From contig NZ_JAUEMJ010000005.1 of NCBI RefSeq assembly GCF_030403505.1, positions 263,504 to 327,503 on the forward strand: 64,000 nucleotides of DNA, written 5' to 3'. Below the pieces are notes generated by a model. It did no database searches. It was not told the DNA's origin and was given only the letters and a program-made list of their open reading frames with translations. The position numbers were made by a program, and so were the translations under genes. The DNA comes from Glycomyces tritici (GTDB taxonomy: Bacteria > Actinomycetota > Actinomycetes > Mycobacteriales > Micromonosporaceae). Below are positions 42,155 to 50,952 of this stretch, piece by piece (the first letter of the stretch is position 1; each line of letters begins with the position of its first letter).

Positions 42155-43824
42155 AGGCGGTCGTTGTCCTTCGCGACCTTGGTGTAGTACTCGCGGGCGG
42201 AGTCGCCGACCTTCGCGCGCCAGTCCTCGACGATCTGGGTCCATGCGGCGACGTCGCGCTGGCCGCGGTAGATCTCGTGGTGGGCGTCCTTCATCGGCTC
42301 GTTCTCGGCGGAGAGGTCGGAGGGCATCTCGACGCGCAGGCCCTGGAAGGGGCTGGGGTCGAGGAACGGCGCGGCGTTGGTCTCCCACTCGTGCAGCCGC
42401 TCGACCATGCCGGGGTACTGGAACCGGTTGTTGGCGTTGGAGCGTCCGGAGAGGAACATGTAGGTCGGCGCGACCTCGGTCTGGCCGAGGTCGGTGCGCT
42501 GGGGCACGCCTTCGGCGTCGATGGTGAAGTGGACGCCTTCGACGCCGTCGGAGACCAGGTCGTACTCGACGGTGCCGAACGGTGCCGAGCACCAGTTGGC
42601 GACCCGCAGGCACTCCTGGATGCGCTCCTCGGAGAGGTCCTTCTTGATGAAGGTGAACATGCCGGCGGGGTCGTCGCGCCAGATCGTGGGCGTGCCGCCG
42701 GCCTCGCGGGCGAGCGGGTCGACGACCTGGAGGTTGAAGCCCTCGACGTTGCGGTAGGTCTGGTACATCTCGTGCCAGGCGCCGAGGCCGTCCTCGTAGA
42801 ACACAGCCTGGCCGGAGCCGATGATCTCCTTGGAGTTCGTGTTGCGGTCGGCGACGTAGTCGGGGTGGACGAGGCCCTTGTCGAAGACCTGCCGGGTGAA
42901 CTCGATCGCGGCGGCGAACGCCTCGGTCTCGAACTTGTGGACCAGCTTGCCGTCCTCGACCTTCCAGAGCGTGGGCACGCCCATGGCCTCCTGGACGGTC
43001 TGGTCGAGGCTGGCGAACGCCCAGCGGTTCTTGCCGGGGTCGTTGACCTCTTCGGCGATCGCGAGGAGCTCTTCGAGGTTGGTGGGCTGCTCGAGGCCGA
43101 GTTCGTCGAGGATGTCCTGGCGGGCGAACAGCGCGTTCGTGTAGGGCGCGCGTTCCCAGGGGATGCCGAGGAGCTTGCCGCCGAAGACGCCCATGGCCCA
43201 GGCGGCCGTGGGGTAGGAGGCGAGGAGCGGGTAGTCCGCGGCGGCCTTGTCGCCGGCGAGGTAGGGGGAGAGGTCGGCGAAGAGCTCGTTCGCGGCCTCG
43301 CTGAAGTCGGAGAGGTTCACGATCTCCCAGCCGGGGATCTGGAACATGTCCGGCACGTCGCCGCTGGCGAGGGTGGTGGTGATCTTGTCGAGGTAGTTGT
43401 TGCCGTCGGCGATGTTGAAGACGACGGTGCCGCCGAGGATCTCGTTGACCGTGGTGAAGTACGAGTTGTCGGGCAGGCCGGGCGGCGTCGGGTTCCACAG
43501 GGGAGTGACCGCGGTGATCTCCTCGCCGGTGGTCATCACGGGTTCGGTGACGGCCGTGACCGGTTCGGCCGGGCGCGAGAGGTACCCGGGGGTGACGGAG
43601 CCGTCGGGCTGGCCGGGCAGGTCGGGTTCGATGCCGCCTTCGTACGGCGTGTACTTCGGGAGCAGTTCCGCGAGTTCGTCGGACCCGGCGGCGGTGCCTT
43701 CGGGGCCTTCTTCGAGGGCCGCGCACCCGGCGAGGGAGGCTGCGACCGCACCCGCGGCGCCGGCCTGGAACAGGCCGCGACGCTGGATTCGGAACGCGGG
43801 GACGTTGCTTGAGGTGTCGCCCAT
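42151..43824 (-). CDS. Oligosaccharide-binding lipoprotein (LplA/YtcQ-type)
   Basis: 557 aa from the ATG at 43824. RRGLFQAGAAGAVAASLAGC is a Tat-like lipoprotein signal with lipobox LAGC. Long LplA-type solute-binding protein: VTPLWNPTPPGLPDNSYFTTVNEILGGTVVF, MFQIPGWEIVNLSDFSEAANELF, GIPWERAPYTNALFARQDILDELG, GFNLQVVDPLAREAGGTPT. First gene of a three-gene importer operon (42-43.8 kb) with a GntR-like operator. Proximity to lyase genes suggests pectic oligomers as cargo, but this is 25 kb away. Confidence 0.9.
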   Translation of the reverse strand: MGDTSSNVPAFRIQRRGLFQAGAAGAVAASLAGCAALEEGPEGTAAGSDELAELLPKYTPYEGGIEPDLPGQPDGSVTPGYLSRPAEPVTAVTEPVMTTGEEITAVTPLWNPTPPGLPDNSYFTTVNEILGGTVVFNIADGNNYLDKITTTLASGDVPDMFQIPGWEIVNLSDFSEAANELFADLSPYLAGDKAAADYPLLASYPTAAWAMGVFGGKLLGIPWERAPYTNALFARQDILDELGLEQPTNLEELLAIAEEVNDPGKNRWAFASLDQTVQEAMGVPTLWKVEDGKLVHKFETEAFAAAIEFTRQVFDKGLVHPDYVADRNTNSKEIIGSGQAVFYEDGLGAWHEMYQTYRNVEGFNLQVVDPLAREAGGTPTIWRDDPAGMFTFIKKDLSEERIQECLRVANWCSAPFGTVEYDLVSDGVEGVHFTIDAEGVPQRTDLGQTEVAPTYMFLSGRSNANNRFQYPGMVERLHEWETNAAPFLDPSPFQGLRVEMPSDLSAENEPMKDAHHEIYRGQRDVAAWTQIVEDWRAKVGDSAREYYTKVAKDNDRL

Positions 43825-43887
43825 GGCGATGCCTTTCGTTGGGGGATACAGGATTCGCCGGTAAATGTGCAGGCTGAGGGGGCCGTT

Positions 43888-43938
43888 GTTTAATGGTATG
43901 ACCAAACAAATATAACCGGCTCGATGAGACGGGTGCAA
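43888..43938 (-). promoter_or_regulatory. Promoter with GntR/FadR-like operator for the LplABC operon
   Basis: Minus strand: -35 TTGCAC (43938-43933), 18-bp spacer, -10 TATATT (43914-43909), then the dyad GTTTGGTCATACCATTAAAC (43907-43888), whose core TGGTATGACCA (43894-43904) is the TGGT-N3-ACCA form bound by FadR-subfamily GntR proteins. The site covers the start point, as in repression. No GntR gene is in the window. Confidence 0.65.
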
Positions 43939-43970
43939 CACCCCTCCCAGAAGTAACTCGAGCGCGCCGA

Positions 43971-44687
43971 CTACCAGCGCCTGCGGCCCCGGGCCTGAAA
44001 GAGCACCGCCGTCGTCGGCACCGGCAGCATCCGGACCGAGGCGCGGCGGCCGCGGAGCCAGAGCGCGAAGTCGATCAGCGACGGCCTAATCCCGCGCAGC
44101 TCGAGCGCCACACCGTGTCTCGCGCACTCCGCCACGAGCAGCCCGCGGTCCACCAGCAGCGCCGGGTCGTGGACGCCGCGCACCGCGATGCGCGGGATCC
44201 GCTCGGCGACACCGATCGCGAGGAACCGGCACAGTGCGGTCGCCGCGAGCGTGTCGATCACCAGGAGCCCGCCCGGCCGCAGCAGGCGGCACGCCTCCGC
44301 GACCGCCCGGGGGAGGTCCGGCACGTGCTCCAGGATCTCGCCCGCCACGACGACCTCCGCGCACGCGTCCGGCAGCGGGACCGCGAGCACGTCCCCCTGG
44401 ACGCCGAGCACGCCGTGATCGGCGGCCTGCCGCAGCGCCTCCAGCGAGAGGTCCACCCCGAGGTGGCGGTACCCCTTGCCCTCCAGATGCGGCGCGAGCA
44501 GCCCGGCCCCGCAGCCGAGGTCCACCAGGACCGCGTCCTCGTACGGCGCGGGCGGCACCAGTGCGGCCCGCGCCGCCGCCAGCCAGTGGAGCATCGCGAA
44601 CACGCCCCGCGGCCGCCACCACTCCGCGGCCAGCCGGTCGTACATCGCCGGATCATTGGGCGCCAAGGATTCGGGGGTTCCGCTCAT
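43971..44687 (-). CDS. UbiG-like SAM-dependent O-methyltransferase
   Basis: 238 aa from the ATG at 44687; the 6 codons before it look like promoter. AMYDRLAAEWWRPRGVFAMLHWL is the UbiG-like N-terminus, followed by SAM motif LVDLGCGAGLLAPHL, GVDLSLEAL, GDVLAVPLPDACAEVVVAGEILEHVPDLPRAVAEACRLLRPGG. UbiG enzymes methylate phenolic OH of quinone precursors. It lies 20 bp from a divergent UbiA prenyltransferase gene, with the type III PKS downstream of that, so it probably methylates a polyketide phenol here. Confidence 0.85.
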   Translation of the reverse strand: MSGTPESLAPNDPAMYDRLAAEWWRPRGVFAMLHWLAAARAALVPPAPYEDAVLVDLGCGAGLLAPHLEGKGYRHLGVDLSLEALRQAADHGVLGVQGDVLAVPLPDACAEVVVAGEILEHVPDLPRAVAEACRLLRPGGLLVIDTLAATALCRFLAIGVAERIPRIAVRGVHDPALLVDRGLLVAECARHGVALELRGIRPSLIDFALWLRGRRASVRMLPVPTTAVLFQARGRRRW

Positions 44688-44707
44688 CCCGTCAGAGTGA
44701 CACACTG

Positions 44708-45535
44708 ATGGCCGTGAAGCAGTTGTCGACGAGCTGGGCGCTGGTGCGGGCCTCCCATCCGCTGCCGGCGGTCGCCGTCTCCGCCGTAGCCGCCGGACTG
44801 GCCCTGGGCTCGGACCGCGGGCCCGCGTCGGCGGCCTGCGCGATCGCCGCGGTCTTCGCCGGGCAGCTCTCCGTCGGCTGGCTCAACGACCTCGTCGACG
44901 CGCCCCGCGACGCCCGCGTCGGCCGCACCGACAAGCCCTTGGCCGCCGGCGAGATCCGGCCTGCCGCCGTCCGGGCGGCGTTCATCGCCTCCGCGGTCGC
45001 CGCCGTGCTCCTCTCGCTCTTCTCGGCCCCGCTCGCCGCCGCCGCGCACCTCGCCGCACTCGCCTGCGCCTGGGCCTACGACCTGGGTGTCAAGGCCACC
45101 GCATACTCCGTGGTGCCGTTCGCGATCGCCTTCGGCCTGCTCCCCGCGTTCCTGTCGAACGGCGACCCGTTCCCGCCGCCCTGGCTCATCGGCGCCGCAG
45201 CGGCGCTCGGCTCCGCGGCGCACTTCGTCAACGTGCTCCCCGACCTCGCCGACGACGACGCCACCGGCGTGCGCGGCCTGCCGCACCGCCTCGGCCCCTG
45301 GCCCAGCCGCATCGCCGCCGCCGCGCTGGTGCTCACCGCCTCCGGTCTGCTCGTCTTCGGTCCGAACGGTGCGCCCACGCCGCTCGCCCTCACCGCCGCG
45401 CCCCTCTCGGCCGGCATCCTCGTCACCGGATTCCTCCTCGACCGCCGGCCCCGCTCCCGGGCGGCGTTCCGCGCAGTGATGCTGGTGGCCCTCATCGACG
45501 TGGCCCTCTTGCTGCACACCGGGTTCGCGTACTGA
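44708..45535 (+). CDS. UbiA-family aromatic prenyltransferase
   Basis: 275 aa, about eight helices. First Asp-rich motif VGWLNDLVDAPRDARVGRTDKPLAAGEI and second LPDLADDDATGVRGLPHRLG are the two Mg-diphosphate sites of UbiA proteins. Substrate is a polyprenyl or geranyl diphosphate plus an aromatic or quinone head group. First plus-strand gene of the polyketide locus; the gap to the next gene is 126 bp. Confidence 0.9.
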   Translation: MAVKQLSTSWALVRASHPLPAVAVSAVAAGLALGSDRGPASAACAIAAVFAGQLSVGWLNDLVDAPRDARVGRTDKPLAAGEIRPAAVRAAFIASAVAAVLLSLFSAPLAAAAHLAALACAWAYDLGVKATAYSVVPFAIAFGLLPAFLSNGDPFPPPWLIGAAAALGSAAHFVNVLPDLADDDATGVRGLPHRLGPWPSRIAAAALVLTASGLLVFGPNGAPTPLALTAAPLSAGILVTGFLLDRRPRSRAAFRAVMLVALIDVALLLHTGFAY

Positions 45536-45661
45536 TCCCCGGTCGCGCCCGGCAGCCCCTCAAGCGCACGTGCTCGGGGTTGATCGAAACGCGGGTTCCG
45601 TGGACACTGGTTCGCAGAGGTTCACCCGGTGCTGCCGGGCCCCGCATCCGAGGAGCGTGCG

Positions 45662-46867
45662 TTGACGACCAGTGAGCACCCCGCAGACGGCCCGAACGGC
45701 GGCGCCCGCGCCCTCGCCCTGGCCCGCGAACTCGCCCCGAAATTCGCCGAACGCGCTGCGGTGCACGACGAACACGGCCGGTTCCCCGAAGCGGACTTCG
45801 CCGACCTGCGCGCCGCCGGCCTGTTCGGGCTCATGGTGCCCGAGCGACTCGGCGGCTTCGGCGCGTCCTTCGCCGAGTACGCGCGCGTCGCCTCCGCCCT
45901 CGCGCGCGGCGCGGGCTCCACGGCGCTCGTCTTCAACATGCACGCCTCGGTCACCGGCGCCCTCGCCCAGACCCCGGACGACCTCGTGCGCCTCCTCGGC
46001 GCCCCGAAGAGCTCCTTCGAGGCCCGCGACAAGGCCCTCGAAGCCGCCGCGGGCGGCGCGCTCTACGGGGTCGCGATGAGCGAGCGCGGCAGCGGCTCCC
46101 GCCTCTCCCAGACCTCGACCGCCTACCGCCGCACCGACTCCGGGTACCGCATCATCGGCAGCAAGGCCTTCGTCTCCGGCGCCGGGCACGTGGACGCCTA
46201 CCTCGTCACCGCCCGCGAGGCCGACGCCGAGGAACCGCAGGTCTCCTACTTCCTCGTCCCCGCGGGCGAGGGCATCCGCGTCGAAGAGACCTGGGACTCG
46301 CTCGGCATGCGCGCCACCGGCAGCCAGGACGTCCACTTCGACCTCGAAGTGGGCCCCGAGGCCCTCCTCGGCGGCGTCGAAGGCCTCACCCTGATGATCG
46401 CCGAGGCCATGCCGCAGTGGCTGGTCGCCTCCTACTCCGCCGTCTACGCGGGCGTCGCCCGCGCCGCCGTCGACGCCGCCGCCGAGCACCTGCGCCGGCG
46501 CGGCCTCGGCCGCCTCCCGGCCGCCCGCGCCCGGCTCGGGCGCGCCGACACCATGGTGGCCGCCGCCGAACTCGTCGTCGCCGAGACCGCCGCGCGGATC
46601 GACAGCGCCCCAGGCGATCCCGTGACCAACCAGTGGGTCTGGCGCGCCAAGCTCACGGCCGGGGACACCGCCGTCCAGGTGGCCTCCTCGCTGCTCGAAG
46701 CCGCCGGCGCCTCCGCGTCCCGGCGAGGGCACACCCTCGAACGGCTCTACCGCGACGCCCGCTGCGGCGCGCTGCAGCCGGCCACCTCGGACGTGTGCGC
46801 CGACTGGCTCGGCGTCGCCGCCCTCGGCGAGGACCCCGACCACGACGCCGAAGTCCCGCGATGGTGA
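45662..46867 (+). CDS. Acyl-CoA-dehydrogenase-fold flavoprotein lacking the usual catalytic Glu region
   Basis: 401 aa from a TTG with GAGGAG before it. ACAD fold: LAPKFAERAAVHDEHGRFPEADFADLRAAGLFGLMVPERLGG, VAMSERGSGS, GSKAFVSGAGHVDAYLV, ETWDSLGMRATGSQDV, and the C-terminal HTLERLYRDARCGALQPATSDVC. True dehydrogenases have GEGTSE or an adjacent Glu base; here the place reads GALQPATSD. This is typical of ACAD-like flavin-dependent oxygenases (group D). In a type III PKS locus it may hydroxylate the phenolic ring or the acyl chain. Overlaps the PKS start by 7 bp. Confidence 0.75.
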   Translation: MTTSEHPADGPNGGARALALARELAPKFAERAAVHDEHGRFPEADFADLRAAGLFGLMVPERLGGFGASFAEYARVASALARGAGSTALVFNMHASVTGALAQTPDDLVRLLGAPKSSFEARDKALEAAAGGALYGVAMSERGSGSRLSQTSTAYRRTDSGYRIIGSKAFVSGAGHVDAYLVTAREADAEEPQVSYFLVPAGEGIRVEETWDSLGMRATGSQDVHFDLEVGPEALLGGVEGLTLMIAEAMPQWLVASYSAVYAGVARAAVDAAAEHLRRRGLGRLPAARARLGRADTMVAAAELVVAETAARIDSAPGDPVTNQWVWRAKLTAGDTAVQVASSLLEAAGASASRRGHTLERLYRDARCGALQPATSDVCADWLGVAALGEDPDHDAEVPRW

Positions 46868-47892
46868 CCGCCCGGATCGCCGGCATCGGCGCCGCCCTGC
46901 CGCCGCTCTACACCCAGGAGCAGCTGTGGGAGGACGTCTTCCGCTGGCACTTCTCCCGCAGCCGCGTCGCCCAGCGCATCTTCACCGCCTCCGACGTGCG
47001 GACCCGCCACTCCGCCACCGACCCGGCCGAGTTCAAGGCCGTCGCCGACTGGTCGACCGCCGAGCGCATGGTCCGCTACGGCGAGGTCGCGCCGCCGCTC
47101 GGCCTCGAAGCGGTCCGGAACGCACTGGACGCGGCGGGCACCGACCCCGATGAGATCGGCCTGCTCACCGTCGTCACCTGCACCGGCTACCGCACGCCGG
47201 GTCTCGACATCGAGCTCGCGCGGATGCTCCCGCTCCCCGCCGACGCCCGCAGGCTCCTCATCGGACACACCGGCTGCCACGCCGCGCTCCCGGCGCTCGC
47301 CACGGCCGCCGACTACGTCGCGGCCCAAGAGCAGCCGGCGGTCGTGCTCTGCCTGGAGCTCACCTCGCTGCACCTGCAGCCGGCCACGATCGATCCCGGG
47401 CAGATGGTCTCGCACGCGCTGTTCGCGGACGCCGCCGCCGCGGTGGTCGTCCGGCCCGGCGCCTCCGGCCTGCGCGTGGTCGACGTCGCCGCCCGCACCG
47501 ACACCGACCGGCGCCACCAGATGACCTGGGACATCACCGACCTCGGCTTCCGCATGGGCCTCTCCCCGGAGGTCCCGGACGCCTTGGCCGAGCAGGTCGG
47601 CCCGCTGGTGAAGGACCTCCTGGGCCGCCACGGCCACGACGTGCGGGACGTCGCGGCCTGGGCCGTCCACCCGGGCGGTCCGCGCATCCTGGACGCCATC
47701 GAAGAGGGCCTCGAACTGGATCCGAGCGCGCTCGCGGCCTCCCGCAAGGTGCTCGCCGAGCACGGCAACTGCTCCTCGGCGACCGTGCTGCTCGTCCTGC
47801 AGGAGCTGGGGCCGCAGGACGGGCCGGTCGTGGCCCTCGCCTTCGGCCCCGGCCTCACCCTCTACGCCGCGCTCCTCGAGCCCGAGGAGTAA
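46861..47892 (+). CDS. Type III polyketide synthase
   Basis: 343 aa. Chalcone/stilbene synthase superfamily: catalytic triad Cys139 (GHTGCHAAL), His270 (WAVHPGGPRI) and Asn303 (HGNCSSATV); GFGPG-loop equivalent FGPGLTLYAALL at the end. N-terminal half FRWHFSRSRVAQRIFTASDVRTRH is of the bacterial alkylresorcylic/quinolone-synthase type. It extends a starter acyl-CoA with malonyl units and cyclises it to a resorcinol or pyrone. Genes for methylation, prenylation and oxidation are adjacent. Probably located in cytosol near the membrane. Confidence 0.92.
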   Translation: MVTARIAGIGAALPPLYTQEQLWEDVFRWHFSRSRVAQRIFTASDVRTRHSATDPAEFKAVADWSTAERMVRYGEVAPPLGLEAVRNALDAAGTDPDEIGLLTVVTCTGYRTPGLDIELARMLPLPADARRLLIGHTGCHAALPALATAADYVAAQEQPAVVLCLELTSLHLQPATIDPGQMVSHALFADAAAAVVVRPGASGLRVVDVAARTDTDRRHQMTWDITDLGFRMGLSPEVPDALAEQVGPLVKDLLGRHGHDVRDVAAWAVHPGGPRILDAIEEGLELDPSALAASRKVLAEHGNCSSATVLLVLQELGPQDGPVVALAFGPGLTLYAALLEPEE

Positions 47893-47894
47893 GG

Positions 47895-47929
47895 GAACGG
47901 GCCCGGTGGCATCGCCATCGGGCCCGTTC
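47895..47929. terminator. Terminator after the type III PKS gene
   Basis: gaacgggcccggtggc (47895-47910) pairs with gccatcgggcccgttc (47914-47929), with one internal mismatch, then TTC. It lies between convergent genes and can serve both. Confidence 0.75.
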
Positions 47930-47937
47930 TTCAATGG

Positions 47938-50628
47938 TTACGAGAGAGCGAAGTTCGCTTCGGTCACGTCGTCGGCGACGACATTGACCGAACCCGTCGC
48001 CGAGCCGGACTCGGCGTCCACCACCGAGAACTGCGACGAACCGGCACCGGCCGCGAAGGTCCAGTACACGCCGTCAGCGCCGGAGACGCCGTAGTGGCCC
48101 GAAGCGGTGTGGGTGACCACCGCGCCGGCGACGGGCGCGCCGTTCTGGTCGGTCACGGTGCCCCGCACGAGTCCGCCCGCGATCGGGGCGCAGGTCGGCG
48201 TGCCGCCGACGAGGACGTCGTCGATCTGCCACCAGTATCCCGAGCGGTAGGCGTGGTAGTAGTGGAACTTGAGCTGCGCCTGCTGCGCTCCGGCCCAGGC
48301 GCTCAGGTCCACGGTGACCGTGCTGTCGCGGATCGAACCCGTTGCGGCCCAAGCGTCCACCCAGGTCTGACCGCCGTCGGTGCTGATCGCGACCTCCGCC
48401 TCCGAGTACGGGAGCTGCCCGAGGAAGTCGGTGGCGAAGGTCAGGACCGGCTCCGGCGCGCTCGACAGGTCGAACACCGGCGAGATGAGGTCGGTGTCCA
48501 TGGTGCCGCCGCCCGGCGGGCGGGCGAAGGCGAAGCCGCCCGTGCCCGGGGTGAGGTTGCCGTAGTTGAAGGCGTCGTCGAAGGTCCACGGCGCGGGGCC
48601 GCGGTTCTCCACGGTCCACCCCAGCGGCGTGGTCAAGGACTCGAAGCCGGTGCCCAGCGGGTCGAACGCGTAGCCGGGCGCGGTGCAGCCGCTCGCGACC
48701 GGCACCGCGATGTGCAAGTTCGCCGCGTTCGCCTCGATCTGGACGGTCTGGTACCCGCCGTACTCGGTCTCCACGACCAGGTCCACGCCGCCGGTGGGCA
48801 GCGTCAGGGAGAACTCCCCGGTGAGCGGGTCGGTCTCGGTCGAGACCTCGCCGCCCGCCGTCGTCACCGTCGCGGCCAGCGGCCAGCCGTGCCCGGAGCC
48901 GTCGACCACGGTGCCGGTGACCACTGTGGTCGGCAGCGGGGTCAGGACCGTGTCGAACACGGCCGTCTGGTCGGCCGCGACGGTCACCGTGCCTTGGGCC
49001 GCCGCGTACCCGAACTTGGTGACCGTGACCGCGTGCTGCCCGGTGAGGGCGAACTTCACGGTGTACGTGCCGTCGGCCGCGGTGGTGGCGCGGCGGTCGA
49101 AGGCCCCGTCGAAGACCAGTTCGGCGTCCGCCAGCGGCGCGCCGTCGGGTCCGGTGACGGTGCCGGCGATGGAGCCGGAGTCGCCGTCGGGGAGCGCCTG
49201 GGCGGCCGCGAGCGCGTCGATGCGCCCGTACCCGTGGACGTTGTTCGCCTCGGCGGTGCCGCCGCACTGGTCGTCCGCGGTGTAGCGGGCCGAGCCGGTG
49301 AGCATCTCGTAGACGAGGCCGTAGTCGCCGCGGAGGGCGGGTTCGGCCGACATCATGAGCGCGATGGTGCCGGCGACGTGCGGCGCGGCCATCGAGGTGC
49401 CGCTCTGCGAGCCGTAGGCGCTGCCCGGCACCGAGGAGAGGATGCCCGAGCCGGGCGCGGAGACGTCCGGCTTGACGCGGCCGTCGCTGGTGGGCCCGCG
49501 CGAGGAGAAGTCGGCGATCGCGCCGCTGGAGCTGTAGGCGCCCACGGCGATCACGTTCGCGTACCCGCCGGGGGCGTTGGTGGTGAGGCAGACCGGGCCG
49601 CTGTTGCCCGCGGCGAACACGGGGATGATCCCGGCGGCGTGCCAGAGGTCGACGATGTCCTCGAAGTACGGGTCGTCGTCGCCGTCCCGGCCCCAGGAGT
49701 TGTTGATGATGTCGGGCGCCTTGGACGGGTCCGGGTTGTTCCCGGCCCAGTCGGTGGGCGCGACCATCCACTCACCGGCCCTGAGCACCGATTCCATGCT
49801 GCTGCCGTAGTAGTTGGCGGCGATCCACTCCGCGCCGGGGGCGACGCCGATCTGGTTGCCCGCGCCGTCGTCGCCGACCATGGTGCCCACGGTGTGGGTG
49901 CCGTGGTTGCTGAGGTCGCACGGGGCGGCGCCGCAACCGCCTTCGACGTCGTAGAAGTTGTAGTCGTGGGTGAAGGTGCCGTCGCCGTTGTTGCCCCGGT
50001 ACTGGTTCACCAGCGCGGGGTGGTCGTACTGGACGCCGGAGTCGATGCTGGCGACGACGACGCCTTCGCCGGTGGCGCCGAGCTGGTCCCAGACGGCGGG
50101 GGCGTTGATGTCGGCGACGTTCCAGCCGGCGGCGGCCGCTTCGAGTTCGGTCTCGGCGGGTGCGACCGGTTCGACGTTCACCACCTCAGGGGCGTTCACG
50201 ACCTCGGCGACCTCGTCGAAGGCGGCGACGGTCTCGAGCAGGCCGGTGCCGCCGGTGACCTTGAGCGACGACGAGGCCCAGTAGGACTCGTACTGCACGC
50301 CGGCCTCGTCGAGGGCGGCGGCGACGTCGGCCTGGGAGGACTCGGCGAACGCCTTCGCCGCCGCTACGGCGGCGGCGCCCTTCTCGGCCTTGGTCTCGGC
50401 GTCGTATGCGGCCGAGTAGTCCGGGGCGCCTTCGAACTGCACCCAGAGTTCGGCTTCGCCTTCGGCGTCGATCTCGGCCAGCAGTTCGGGGTCGACCTTC
50501 TGATCTATCAGTGCTGTCGCGTCGGTCTCGGTCTGCGCCAAAGCGGGCGCGCCACCGGCAAAAGCCGCTGAGAGCGCTCCCACTAGCGAGACTGCGAGTC
50601 CTCGACGCCATCGTTGCGTACCTGACAA
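47938..50628 (-). CDS. Secreted S8 subtilisin-type protease with multidomain C-terminus
   Basis: 896 aa from a TTG with GAGGAG upstream. Signal about 1-32 (LAVSLVGALSAAFAGGAPALAQ). About 45-165 is an I9-like propeptide. Peptidase domain about 180-470 has Asp196 (ASIDSGVQYDHP), His243 (NHGTHTVGTMVG), oxyanion Asn (AAGNSGP) and catalytic Ser in SGTSMAAPHVAG. C-terminal domains follow: two carboxypeptidase-regulatory-like beta modules, a jelly-roll/MAM-like domain ending YWWQIDDVLVGGTPTC, and a last CarboxypepD_reg module. Resembles bacillopeptidase F-type degradative enzymes. Confidence 0.93.
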   Translation of the reverse strand: MSGTQRWRRGLAVSLVGALSAAFAGGAPALAQTETDATALIDQKVDPELLAEIDAEGEAELWVQFEGAPDYSAAYDAETKAEKGAAAVAAAKAFAESSQADVAAALDEAGVQYESYWASSSLKVTGGTGLLETVAAFDEVAEVVNAPEVVNVEPVAPAETELEAAAAGWNVADINAPAVWDQLGATGEGVVVASIDSGVQYDHPALVNQYRGNNGDGTFTHDYNFYDVEGGCGAAPCDLSNHGTHTVGTMVGDDGAGNQIGVAPGAEWIAANYYGSSMESVLRAGEWMVAPTDWAGNNPDPSKAPDIINNSWGRDGDDDPYFEDIVDLWHAAGIIPVFAAGNSGPVCLTTNAPGGYANVIAVGAYSSSGAIADFSSRGPTSDGRVKPDVSAPGSGILSSVPGSAYGSQSGTSMAAPHVAGTIALMMSAEPALRGDYGLVYEMLTGSARYTADDQCGGTAEANNVHGYGRIDALAAAQALPDGDSGSIAGTVTGPDGAPLADAELVFDGAFDRRATTAADGTYTVKFALTGQHAVTVTKFGYAAAQGTVTVAADQTAVFDTVLTPLPTTVVTGTVVDGSGHGWPLAATVTTAGGEVSTETDPLTGEFSLTLPTGGVDLVVETEYGGYQTVQIEANAANLHIAVPVASGCTAPGYAFDPLGTGFESLTTPLGWTVENRGPAPWTFDDAFNYGNLTPGTGGFAFARPPGGGTMDTDLISPVFDLSSAPEPVLTFATDFLGQLPYSEAEVAISTDGGQTWVDAWAATGSIRDSTVTVDLSAWAGAQQAQLKFHYYHAYRSGYWWQIDDVLVGGTPTCAPIAGGLVRGTVTDQNGAPVAGAVVTHTASGHYGVSGADGVYWTFAAGAGSSQFSVVDAESGSATGSVNVVADDVTEANFALS

Positions 50629-50952
50629 GACGGCTCCTCGTTGTGACGGTTGTCGGCGCCGGGGGTAGGCGGCGCCGCTCGCGATCGAGATGCAATGGCC
50701 ATGCGATTCCCTTGCGCCCCACCATGACAGCCCATTCGCAAAGACCGAAATGGACATAAGAGAGAAATCACGAGGAACCATGTGGAAACATCCTCGCAAG
50801 TGCCGCAACTCACAAGCGGTCGCAGCTCCGGCCGGAACGGCGCCGCCCGCCCGAATGCCGGGGTGTCGCACGCGGCGCTCCGTCGACTGCCGCAGGAGAA
50901 CGCCGAACGCCGGGGCGCTGATGCGCCCCGGCGTTCGGTCTGCTTGCGGCCC
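50629..50952. other. Gene-free interval holding the protease promoter and dehydrogenase terminator
   Basis: The half nearer the protease must contain its promoter, though no clear hexamers stand out. The other half has the terminator described separately. A fairly A/T-rich patch at about 50740-50790 is the likeliest promoter location. No gene seen. Confidence 0.4.
50903..50938 (-). terminator. Terminator after the zinc alcohol dehydrogenase gene
   Basis: Perfect 16-bp stem (ccgaacgccggggcgc 50903-50918, complement 50923-50938) with loop tgat, 14 bp downstream of the dehydrogenase stop on the minus strand. Confidence 0.75.

Noticed and set aside
48094..50571. Long plus-strand frame opposite the S8 protease
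   Set aside because: Val/Gly-rich antisense shadow; the minus-strand protease has a full catalytic triad.
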